Shown piece by piece: positions 11,038 to 21,524 of a stretch of DNA of 64,000 nucleotides. A program made the translations under genes and the position numbers. The stretch is from NCBI RefSeq assembly GCF_035222275.1, contig NC_085883.1, forward strand, positions 1,612,001 through 1,676,000, in the 5' to 3' direction. The DNA comes from Podospora bellae-mahoneyi (Eukaryota > Ascomycota > Sordariomycetes > Sordariales > Podosporaceae). The notes beneath the pieces are model-generated. The model was given only the letters and a program-made list of their open reading frames with translations. It had not been told where the DNA came from and did no database searches. The number at the start of each line of letters is the position of its first letter. Position 1 is the stretch's first letter.

Positions 11038-13373
11038 ATGTCTGACAACGGCAAGAATCCCGCTTTCACCGGCCCTGTAAGTCGCTTGAAGATCTCGCGA
11101 TGGATGGATCTGCTGCTAACCCGCCACAGAAGGGCTCACTCCCCGACGGTGGTCTCACCAATTCACTCGAGGAGATGTTGACCTACCAGAAGGCCAAACT
11201 GGCTTCCATGGCGGGTTCTCCAAAGGTCGACCCCAAGGCCGACACCCCCAAGCGTGAGAGTGGCTCCGAGTACTCCAAGAGCTCCTCTTTCCATGAGGAC
11301 AGCAAGGCCGGCAAGGGCAAAAAGGTTAGCAAGCGTAAGGGCGGCAAAGGCAAAGGCGGCAAGAATACCGATCGCCCCAAATCCCCTCTGACGACCAAGT
11401 TGGTCGTCAAGGATGAATCTGCTGCTGCCGACAAAGAGCAGTCTGTCAAGACTGAGACTCCTGCCGGCTCCGAGTACCAGGTCGACGTCAAGGTCGGGAC
11501 CGACGATCGTGTCGACAGCAAGGCCAGTATCAAGGTTGAAGCTCCTGCTAATATCGAGCACGAGCACAAGGTTAAGTCTGAGTCTGTCGCTGCTGTCGAG
11601 ACTGACGAGACTACCATCGATGTTGGAGAGAATGACCCCTCTATCAAGACCGAGATCAAAGAGGAAAATGCCTCTGGCTCTGGCCACGGCTTCGAGTTCA
11701 AGAGCCCGTCCAGTCCATCCATCAAGACTGAGATCAAGGAGGAGAGCGCCTCTGGCTCTGAACGCGGCATCGATTTCAAAAGCCCGCCTAGCCCTCCCAA
11801 GACTCCCGTCAAGGCCGAGGATCAAGCTGCTTTGGGCCCTCAGATCAACAAGCAGAGCTCCAGCTCTGACTATGCCGTCACGACTCAGGAGGAGAGTCCC
11901 GTTATCTCCGACGAGGCCAATACTATGAAGCTTGCGAAGTCTTCTTCGGAGTATCTTCTCCAGAACACCAAGGGAGAGACCGCCGGCTCCAACAATTCCG
12001 ATGTTCAGCAGGAGTGTGACGATAGTCCCCCTGTTCAGATTCGTCAAAAGGTCCAAATCCTGACATACCATCGAGACGCCGACATGTATGTGCGTGTCCG
12101 TAACGCCGCGTCTCTCGGTTACGGGTAAGACAACTCCTTGTTTTTGCTTTGGCGGCCATGTGTCGGAGAGGTGTTTGATTGCTGACGATGTCAGCTTCAA
12201 CAGGTATGCCCATGTCCGCAAGGATGCGATGATTTCTGCTTCGGGCGCCATGAAGGCGAAATTCGGCAATGCTGCCAATGTCATCATGATGACGGATAAG
12301 GACGATAGTCCTTTTGGGTTGAACGTTGTGTTTTCTATCCTTCACCACAAGTACCACGAACTTGGCATTCGTCCGACTATTCCTGAGCTCTATGGCCTGG
12401 TATGTACATGAATATGCCTGGATGATTGATCTTGCTTGTTGGCTGACACTTTGGTAGGCCCAGGTAGTGGAGAAGTACGATGTGGCCCACGTTATTGTGC
12501 CGTTTGCCGAGAAGTGGTTGGTTCATGATTTGAATTTTCATATCATCATGGCCGGGGAGAATCTCAACAACGAGCGGGTCATGGTGATGACTTGGATCTT
12601 TGGTGAGGGCCGCTGGTTCTCCCGCACTCTTCCCAAGGTTGCCCGGGAGGCTACGCTTCAGGACGGCGTCCTTACGGGCACCGATGGTCCTTTCGCTGGA
12701 AGAATTCCGGACCATTTGATCGGTAAGGACATGACTGAGAAACCTACACGGAATTCTCTTGATGGCGCATTGACTGATTGACCTGTGATTTTTAGAATGC
12801 ATGTCCAAGTATCGGCTGTTCTGCCTTCGCAAGTTGCACAGGTGCATCGATGAGCCCCTGACGGCACTGATCAACGGATCTCGTCAATACTGTCGCGCTG
12901 GCGATGCCACCACCGACATCAAAGAATCCTGCAACCATCAGCACCTCGGAGGAATGATCTCTGGGTTGACCATCGCCGGGTTGGTCCCGTTCCCGGAGCC
13001 GGAGCGGTACCAAGGAAGCGTTTTGGACCTCACCCAGAAGCTGCAGTCCATCCGCCCTGTGCGCTACAAGGTTCCGGGTATCTCGCCCCATATTGACACG
13101 CACCAAAACTGCGGCATTCGCCATTTGCAGCTTCTCAAGGCAGTTGGGACTGAGCCAATTCGTTTGATCAACGAGTTGTACCAAGACTTCAAGCGCCGTG
13201 GTCAGAAGACCGGCGTGTTCTCGGAGGAGCTCTACAATGAGCTCAAGGCTGAAGAGATCCATCCGGCCGCGGATAACTTCAAGGATGACCAGGATCACTT
13301 TGTGCAAGAGTCTTGGGAGTTGGACTTTGAAGTAGATCAAGGAAGAAAGAGGGGATGGTGCGTTGTTTGCTGA
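11038..13373 (+). CDS. BTB/POZ-domain protein with acidic psi-K-x-E tail and CaaX end
   Basis: Five exons: 11038-11076, 11130-12124, 12204-12399, 12458-12722 and 12796-13373 (690 residues). All junctions keep frame, and branch points CTAAC or CTGAC are visible. Residues 1-330 are low-complexity, with a Lys-rich KGKKVSKRKGGKGKGGK stretch, then an acidic Lys/Glu/Ser region holding nine psi-K-x-E motifs (VKDE, VKTE, IKVE, VKSE, IKTE twice, IKEE twice, VKAE). Part of that is a near-perfect tandem repeat of about 24 residues (11640-11810). A fungal BTB/POZ fold follows (MISASGAMKAKF ... FSILHHKYHELG ... LAQVVEKYDVAHVI), then a helical C-terminal domain with CNHQHLGGMI. The protein ends KRGWCVVC, a polybasic stretch plus a C-a-a-X box. 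Function is unknown; BTB folds usually mediate dimers or cullin contacts. Confidence 0.83.
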
Positions 13374-14275
13374 TCGGCGCTGGTGGCGGATACCTATGGT
13401 TGGGCATCAGGCATCTACGGATGCTTGGGAAGTTTGATGGGATCTTTGGTGTTTTCGTCAAGGATGATTGTCACTCGGGCATACGTCAACTAATTTCTAT
13501 GAAGGTACCAAAGAACTGTGTTGTAGCTAAATCTGAGGTCCCTACATGTTGAAGGGATGTCTTTTTAACCATGCAAACTGTTGTGCATGTCCTCAAGGTA
13601 TCCATGAATTGTGAACAAAGCGATGATGCCATTCCTGGATGTCAAGCAGGTGCCTGGTTACACATATTCGGCAATGTCTCGGGCTGAGGGAGTAGGTTTG
13701 ACAACTGTGCAAAAGGAGAAGAAAAGAGGGATTTGGACTCTGACCGGGCTGCTGCATAGGGGGTGGGGGAAGGGCCTTGATGGGCAGTCAATATTTGATC
13801 GGGGCATCTGGGAGCGAGGAGGGCGGCGGCACGGTGAATGGATTGATTGCAATTATGCTGGCAGCCGAAGGCTAGCTGCTTGCCTCGGCGGCATATTCGA
13901 GGATTAGGTTGGGGGAGAAAGTAGAGCTGCCAGGCCTCGCTGGCAATGCATACATACCTTTGTGTCCCTATCTTGTTCTGCTACATGGCCGTCCGGGCCG
14001 CCGCTCCCCGGTCTGCACAGCTTTATTCCTTTCTATCTATCTCTTGCATCTGGTCATCGATCGTGTCGAGGGAGCCCAAACGTCCGGATCAGACCCATTT
14101 TGCTGCATGGTGGTGTCACTGGTTAAAAAGAGTGCTGGTTTTCGTGTCTGTGAGAGGTACTGGGCTTTGGAGGTCGCTATCTGGGTTGCGAAGAGCGACG
14201 AGGGGCTTGTTCACCCACTACCCCTGTGGTTGGTGCCCTTCGCATCAACAAGTGGCAGCAGCAGCAACAGCAGAG
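13374..14275 (+). other. Intergenic spacer and leader of the zinc-binding gene
   Basis: No supported gene. Upstream ATGs lie in frame with the next gene, the furthest at 13946, but the intervening translation looks non-native. I treat it as leader. The first part is the 3' region of the BTB gene. Confidence 0.5.
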
Positions 14276-15799
14276 ATGAACGGCTACCACCATCACAACG
14301 AACATGCCAACCGATACCACCATCGACCGACGGGGGGGTTTGCGTCTCGTGGTGCGCCTCCACCACCGGGGTTTTATCCGGCGTCAACTGGGCTGCCACC
14401 GCTTCAACCTGCGTCGCGACAATCACCACCACCATCAGCGCATGCGATACCTTCGACACCACCACCACCACCGCCGCCGCTGAGCGCTACCCCCCTTACG
14501 TCGATACGACACCAGCAGCCGATACACCACCACCACCAACACCACCACCCATCGCACCTCATCACCTCAACAACATCACCACCATTACCCTCCCCCTCCG
14601 CCTCCTCCATCCCATCAGAAACCCGCACCCTCCTCACCTTCCCAACCCCAGGCCTCCCCTCCCCCCGAATAATCCGCCCATCCCAACCCCCCGTGCGATA
14701 CCCCCCCTCAATAATAAAATACAACAACTCCGACCCCCACCACCAGCGACACATCGTCTCAACCCTCCAAACAACCTCCAACCTCCGAAACCTCTCCTTC
14801 TTGTTCCATCCCCCCGCCCCATCCCGACAACAACAACCGACCGATAGCAACGCCCACCTTCCCGCCCAAATCCAAACCAACCGCTGGCTCTGCTGCCAGT
14901 GCGCAGAAGAGGGCTTCGTCGACCCGGTAGGAACAGTCCACCTCGTGGGTGAAACAGAAGAGATGTACAGCACCTGCCTGTTCCGCCCATCCAGCTGTCA
15001 CCACAAAAAGTGCGTAAACTGTGTTTTATACGCTGGCCCAGCCTCCAGCCGAGACCCGGTACGGGGGGTGAAATTTCTTGTTAGGACTGTTGGGGGGTTG
15101 TACACCAGTGGACGGTTTATCGACCCTGTACGCTGGGAGTGTGGGGTATGCGGGGAGTGGGACAATAACAAGATTGACGGGGGGGTGAGGATGGGAACTG
15201 GTTGTCAAGGACGGGGGTGTAAAGCACAGGGATGGGGGGGTTGGGGAGGAGGGAGGCGGGGGGTTTTCACCCGGGAGAGTATTGTTCTAAATCGGTATGG
15301 ACAGAGGCTGGGGACGGCGGATCAGAGGGTTGCCTTTGAGGGGGGACCGTGGGATTGGCATAGACGGGGGTTGGGTGATGGGAGGTGTGTGTTGAGTAAA
15401 GGGGTTAGGGAGGTGCTGATGAGGAGGGGGGGTGGAGGAGGGGGAAGGGAGAGGAGGGTTTGGGGGGTTGGGGAGCAGGTTCCGGGGTATGAGTATAGGA
15501 GGCCGCCGCCGTTGGATGAGGATGATGAGAGGGAGAATAGTGAGTATGAGGGCGGTTTCCTGGCCGGCTTGCCGGTTGAGGGGGGGGATAAAGGGAAGGG
15601 GAAGGAGAGGGAGGGGGTGGTTTGTGGTGGGCAGGGTAATGGTATTGATAGCAGACATCATGGTGGAAGTGAAAGGCGAGAACATGGGTTTATCAGCCCA
15701 TCTTCTGCTACGATGACAACGCCGAGAAGCCCGGATACGGAACAGGGGCAGGGAGCAAAACCACGCTTCTTTCCGGGGCTGTCAAATATGAGGATGTAA
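14276..15799 (+). CDS. Pro/His-rich protein with two CxxC-type zinc-binding modules
   Basis: Single-exon gene of about 507 residues from MNGYHHHNEHANRYHH. An in-frame extension to 13946 is possible but its sequence looks like leader. The N-terminal 200 residues are Pro-, His- and Ser-rich and disordered. A Cys/His module follows (RWLCCQCAEEGFV ... CLF ... CHHKKCVNC), matching the W-x-C-C-Q-C ... C-x-x-C-x-H-x-x-C-x-x-C pattern seen in many fungal proteins of unknown role. A second Cys cluster (RWECGVCGEWDNN ... GCQGRGC) probably binds another metal ion. The C-terminal part is Gly/Arg/Glu-rich. Codons switch from C-ending to G-ending near 15050. Likely a zinc-binding regulatory or scaffold protein; no catalytic domain seen. 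Confidence 0.75.
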   Translation: MNGYHHHNEHANRYHHRPTGGFASRGAPPPPGFYPASTGLPPLQPASRQSPPPSAHAIPSTPPPPPPPLSATPLTSIRHQQPIHHHHQHHHPSHLITSTTSPPLPSPSASSIPSETRTLLTFPTPGLPSPRIIRPSQPPVRYPPSIIKYNNSDPHHQRHIVSTLQTTSNLRNLSFLFHPPAPSRQQQPTDSNAHLPAQIQTNRWLCCQCAEEGFVDPVGTVHLVGETEEMYSTCLFRPSSCHHKKCVNCVLYAGPASSRDPVRGVKFLVRTVGGLYTSGRFIDPVRWECGVCGEWDNNKIDGGVRMGTGCQGRGCKAQGWGGWGGGRRGVFTRESIVLNRYGQRLGTADQRVAFEGGPWDWHRRGLGDGRCVLSKGVREVLMRRGGGGGGRERRVWGVGEQVPGYEYRRPPPLDEDDERENSEYEGGFLAGLPVEGGDKGKGKEREGVVCGGQGNGIDSRHHGGSERREHGFISPSSATMTTPRSPDTEQGQGAKPRFFPGLSNMRM

Positions 15800-17688
15800 C
15801 GATTACATTGGAGGGGACTACTTGGATGTACACTGATTGTAATATGAAAGAACATTTCACTTCTGGACAGGCCAGGTCTGTGCAAGCCAAGGGTTAGGTG
15901 AGTATGACGTGAGCAAGCCAGGGTTGGCTATGTAAATGTGAAGGACGTGTTAAGATGTCGAAAATGCTGGCTAGTACTCGGTTCACTGGCAATCGCGTGG
16001 ATGTGTGAGTGAATGAAAAGAATGCCTAAAGAGGACATTGTATGTCTGGTCCAAATTAGTGGTTGTTGGTCAAGTGAGGTCAACTTAAAGATGGATTGGC
16101 CCTTGATAAGAGGTCTCGGTACGGATAAGAATGGCTATCGGACCGGCCCGGTGACTCGGCTCCTGATGTTAGTGGCCACCTAAGACAGGGGCAGGCACTG
16201 ACCACTTGGAGGGGCAAAGAAGCTTGTTCCTTTTTTTGACGCCAAGACAGATCTGATCAAGTACGTCAGCGGAAGAAAGAGGGCGAAGATGCCCCCGCCA
16301 TCGGTATCATATTAAACAAGAAAACAATCCTGATGGGACAATATTATACTTTTCATTCCGTCTGAACGTTTGGTCCGTTTGATTGTTTACTGTCCTGATA
16401 TCTGTTTGAGCCCTGCGCGGCTGAGTACCGCAACACGGCACACAAAGCTGATGACGGAATATGTGGGCACGGATGGCCGGCCAGTGACTCCAGTGTCTGG
16501 GTTGGGTCGGGTTAATGCAGGGACCCTTCCTCTCTTACTGACCGCCTTCCAGGAATCTGGGAGCCTGGTCGAGTTGCACGGTTACTGGCATAGTTGTCAC
16601 GATAACGAGGAAGAAGCTGGGGAGGAAGCGGAATCCCGGGCTTGAGTTTGTGGTGGGTGGGCTGGGCTAGGGTCCGCTGCCGGACCTGGATCGGCTGTTG
16701 GAGCTATCCATGAGATGCCATCTAGGATGGCACGATGGTCGAAAGACTTGTCGACTATCTTTCCAAACGCCATTATATAAGGCATGCCTGGTGTAACTGC
16801 ACGCCGACTTTTAGACGCCTGTGGTTTCCATTGACAACCTGTATATATGCCCATCTGTTGACACCTATCTATGTCCTCCTGAGTCCTGTGCCATCGTGCT
16901 CAGGCACCAATGCTAGGTGGGCTGACGCTAAATATGCTATGCTTCGATCCAAAGCACCAAGGCCTGCACGCAATTGAGGCCTGCATTGGACCAAAAGGGC
17001 ATATGATTCTAGCGTTTACATATACGTACTCCGGGCCGCCTTCTGATGCCGTCAGCTCGAAGATGTCTGAATGGAGAGCTTCATCGTAGGAAAGAAACCT
17101 CTTACGGTGCGCCGGACTGGCTTCATCGAACAGCCTCTGGAGCTTGAGGCCAAAAGAGTCCAAGACCCGAACCGGGGCCAAAAGTGGAGTGCCACCGGAC
17201 AATCAACCAATCAAAACCCCCATTATGATATTTTTTCTCTGGCTGCTGCTCCCACCTCCTGCGACCAGCGACTCTCTCTCAACGTTGCCCGCCCGCATCA
17301 TCACTGGCAACAGCAAACCGCTCGACCACCATCCTCCACGTTCGCTGCCGCTCTCCGCAGCAATCGCATGGTATGCCCCTTTCTCATCCTCTCTATCCCC
17401 CCCCCACTCCCTCTCTCTCTCTCGCTCTCTCTCTCTCTCTGTGTGTGTGAACCCTCACCTGACATGGCAAACAGAGAGCCAGGCAGCGTGTTGCACTCAG
17501 CTCAAACCCCAGGTACTATCTTTGATGGCTGCCAAGTAATCAGGCCTTCCTGACCTTCGCCGTCGTCCGACTTGAAGCTCCACCACCTACCGCCTACCAA
17601 GCACGTCCTCGCCAGAATCCTCCGGCGTTCACCTCCTCCACGGCAGCGACTCACCGTAGTGATCTCAGCATACAACCCGCCGCCCATA
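15800..17688 (+). other. 1.9-kb spacer; CT microsatellite and possible leader intron
   Basis: No gene was supported. The middle (about 15900-17200) is mixed-composition spacer. At 17401-17450 lies a C-run followed by a CTCT tract and a GTGTGTGT stretch. It sits within a possible leader intron that starts GTATGC near 17370 and ends AAACAG near 17474, upstream of the ATG at 17689. Confidence 0.5.
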
Positions 17689-20032
17689 ATGGCGCCTTCC
17701 AATGGCACTGGTGAGAAGCCTGCTACCCGGAAAGCTTCTTCCCACGTTGTTCCCGTTGTCCCTGTTCTCCCTCTCAGCTATGTGAAGCGGCTCCCGAATC
17801 AGCCAGCCACACCTTCCCAGTCTACCCAAAAGGTTGACGAGCCTTCTACCCGACCTGCCAGCCCCGAGAAGAAGAATTCCGGCGATCATGACGCTACCAC
17901 ACCGTCCGCTGCCACCATTCACGTCGCTACGTCTACATCATCTACTACCGCATCGAATAGCAATACTCCAGGTACGTGTATCTTTTTCTGATTGACGCTA
18001 TCGGCTGTTATAAGCGAAATGGTTCCCCTTCCTCAAAAGAATGGTGTCGACGGCCGTCCTCCATTGGCTTGTTGACTTGCAGCCTGTGGCTTTTGGTCAA
18101 CGGCGTGTCTGCCTCCTACCCCACAAGCGAAATCTTGCGACAATGACCTCTTTTACTCCAGTTGCACTGTAGAATAGTGAGCAATGCTAACCCAGAGTGC
18201 GCACAGATTCTTCCACCATCTGTTCCGAGCCTACAGAGCAACCGTTTGTATCGGGTGCCCCTCCTCCTCCTTCCAGTCATCACAACCCCGCATTTGAGCA
18301 GCCGGCGAGAACACCAGCCCCTGAGCTTCCTCTCCCCGCCCCACACCCGGCCATCGCGAATCGGCCAGTTTTCCACCATCCTCGCCCCAGTAACGGAAGC
18401 TTGGTGTTTGCTCATCACGAGTCTAACGCCTCCTCCCCTGTCCCTCACTCGGGTGGCTACGGTTTCCCCCCTCCTGGGATCGTGCCATACCCACCGTCTG
18501 CCGCTCTCCCAGTCACCGCTGTTGACGCTTACGGCCGTCCCTTGTTGGTATCACCGACAGTAGATTCTTATCCGCCGACTGTCATAAAGCATCACGGGCC
18601 ACCTACTCCCCATAGCTACCACGGCTCACAATCTTCCCAAATTGGAGATCACATCTACAACCAGCATTCGACTATGAGCGGCACTCATCCAACCATGAAC
18701 GGCACTCATACAACCATGAACGGCACTCATCCCACTATGAGCGGCGCTGGCCCGGTCAACGGCGGCCAGGGAGGAATTCGGGGTCCTCAGCCTACCACCA
18801 ATGGTGTTCAACCCACAATCAACGGCTCTGGACCCTATCATCCTACCGGGGGTATGAGCCCCGAGGCCGCGGCTGCATTAGCACATCATATGAACTCGAT
18901 GTCGCCTTACATTAGGGCTGCGCTGGGCGACAACTCGTACAGTGATTGTACTCTGGACGTGAATGTCCCAGTCAGCCACATCTTCCAGGATCACCCCGAC
19001 TGCAGCCGACTGAACACTGCCATTCGAACGCCAGCGCATCGGCTTATGCTTGGTCGCAGTCCAATGCTTGCTGAGAAGATTGGAGAGGATGGTGTCCAGG
19101 CCGGCGGTGTCTTGCAATTAGAGGTTCGTGATGAATGGATTCGGCCGGACGTGTTTTGGCATTGCCTCCGTGCGTTATATGGTTGGGATATTGCGGCTGG
19201 CAACCTACCGAGCCAATTACGCTACTGGAGTGCCAAAGACGAGCTCAAAACCGCCCTTAGCTACTGGGCTGCCGGTCAGATGTTGCTGTGTCCTCGGATT
19301 CGGGGTATCGCTTCGGACTGCGCAAGGAGATTGCTTGGGTGGGAGACGATCAGTATCGCCGCTTGGTTCGTTTCGCACAACATGGCTCTGGGACCCAGCT
19401 TGACCCACGATGTGTTCCTCGACAGCACTCTGAACTGGATAATCTATCATCTTCCCCAGAGCTTTGATGTGGACGAGAACGCGGGAGACTGTGGGTTTTC
19501 TCGGCTCCCTCGTGCCAACCAGTCGGCGTCCTACAGACCAAATCCGCCTAATGCACACGTGTCGTCGCGTGTTGCTGCCAACCCGAGGCTGTCTAAGATC
19601 CGGTTCGGAGATCTGGCAGAAGAAGGATTTGACGTCGATCAGCTCTATCCCGGCAGTCCATTCACACCCGCTCAGGTCAATGGTCTCTTTTCTAGGATAT
19701 TGCTGAACCTTCCATTTGACCTGCTCAAGCATGTCCTGGAGCACCCCAATCTCTGCTCCAACGCCGGGCCTCTTCCGCCGGGACCTCGTTTGCGGATTAT
19801 TGATGCGGTTCGGGCGGCGCGGGAGAAGCGACGATGGGAGTTATTGGAAAGCACCGACATGCAAGTGCGTGTCTATCAAGAGCGGATCGCGTCTCAGCCG
19901 GAGCCTGTTCCTGTGGTTAATTTGGCCGACTTTTGGCACAATAGCTTGGGCTTCAAGGAAGAGACTTTTATCGGTGACGTGCCATTCCTCATTCGCACCT
20001 GGAGTCTTGGTCCTGAAGGCAGCGACGTCTAG
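17689..20032 (+). CDS. BTB-like domain protein with disordered N-terminus
   Basis: Two exons, 17689-17971 and 18207-20032, encode 702 residues. The 235-nt intron has donor GTACGT, branch GCTAAC and acceptor GCACAG, and keeps frame (TP then DSSTICSEP). Residues 1-310 are disordered and rich in Pro, Ser, His and Gly. They include tandem eight-residue repeats of the type TMNGTHPT (18670-18745), encoded by near-identical 24-nt units. The structured part starts around LGDNSYSDCTLDV, then RTPAHRLMLGRSPML and LQLEVRDEWIRPDVFWHCLRALYGWDI, the layout of a BTB/POZ fold. A long helical C-terminal region follows. A conserved filamentous-fungal architecture with no known function; a protein-protein adaptor role is an inference. 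Confidence 0.8.
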
Positions 20033-21524
20033 TAGTCTGGCGGTGAACAACACCAAGGCGACACCGTTTTACGATATTATGATGGTGGGCGGGATACGGT
20101 CCTATTTTTCGAGTTTACAAGCAACAAACTCGGCATCATTGGGTGATCCACGTGTTCATATTGACACTTGGGAACTGCATTGCGTTTGGCGTTATATGGT
20201 TTACACAAAATTTGGGCATATGTGTTGCCCGGCTGGTTAGAAGGCAGAAGGTGCAGCTTATGAACGGGTTTTTTGCCTCTCGTCTTTTGCTCACGGCATC
20301 TTCGCACTGCCTTTTCCCTGACTTGGAGGGTCTGGCATCAAGATCTGGGGTTATCGGAATCGGGATTGCTATGCTGGTTCGATACTGCCACCAGATGTCC
20401 CTGGACGATGTCCAGCGGTTTCGGGGTCTTTCTTTCGATGAAAACATGTAAACAGTAGAAAAGGCCTGAGCTGGAGAGAGGCAGTCGGTTGTCATCACCT
20501 GGCGGTCTCTCTCTCTCTCTCTGATCACTTTTAATGTCTTTTGTTTTTCTTTCAGCGTGGCATTATGGAGTCATGGTCGATGGGTTAGTGGGAGTAGGGG
20601 TTCAAGATATTCGCCTTGGAGGAAGATTGGGGGGTGGGTATTCCAGGAATCTGAAAAAGAGTTGGGCTGGTCGGTTGGGGTCACGAAACATGAATATGGA
20701 TAGACTGGGCTGGCGAGCAACACAGTTTGCTTCAGGTAGCTCTTTGACGTAGTTGGGACTTTTTCTGTATTTCATCTTGCAGCGTAAAAATGGAGTTTGG
20801 CGGGACGTGACAACTCGGGAGCATTTGAGTCCGTAAACAAAATCTGGTCCGTCTGGGGTGACATGTACTTTGGGCAGACAGCAAAAAAAGGGAAGGCATT
20901 GGATGACGGCATTAAGCCCCAAGATTTTGAAAGTGGGGAATGGGACTCGAGCAGAGTGTGGGGAAGACCCCTGTCTTCTGGCCCGTGCATTAATGCCAAG
21001 TGGGTTTCTTGCATGGGGAACAGGATGACCTCGGCTTTTTTTGGCACGTGTAAAGGAGAAGTTCCCCGTAGCTTGTAGGTCTTGATGGAGACTCTCCATT
21101 GTCCCCCCTCTTTCATCATCAACGACAGCAGTGTTGGGCTTTTCAGGATTACCGCGATACGTCTGCCAACCGATTGAGAGGTTGTTTTCATTTGAGTTTT
21201 GACTCTTTGCTGACTGTCTTGTTTATTTGTTGATCAGCCTTTCCGCGCGGAACAAGAGACGCGCCCCGCGCCCCGCGCCGAGTTAAAATTACAGCTGACA
21301 CTTGACTGAAGTCTGGTACCTGGCGGGCTGGGCTGGCCTGACGTGCATATACCTACCTACCTACCTACCGCCCGCATATCCATCCATCTTCAGCGTACTG
21401 TTTTCCGGATCAACCGAGAACCTACACCCGAACTTGAACGTCCAATTCTCAACATATCACGGCGTTTTTGCTTTGCAATACTTTTTCATATCAACCCGAC
21501 AACCGAATTTGCGAGATCGTCACA
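20033..21524 (+). other. Intergenic region with microsatellites
   Basis: About 1.5 kb without a supported gene. It holds the 3' region of the BTB-like gene, a (CT)n tract near 20505-20522, a CGCCCCG repeat near 21265-21280 and an ACCT tetranucleotide run near 21352-21370, just upstream of the TMEM135-like gene. Confidence 0.55.

Noticed and set aside
11163-12287. Antisense 374-codon frame opposite the BTB gene's acidic region
   Set aside because: Leu/Gly/Asp-rich shadow of Lys/Glu/Ser codons. It has no recognisable motifs.
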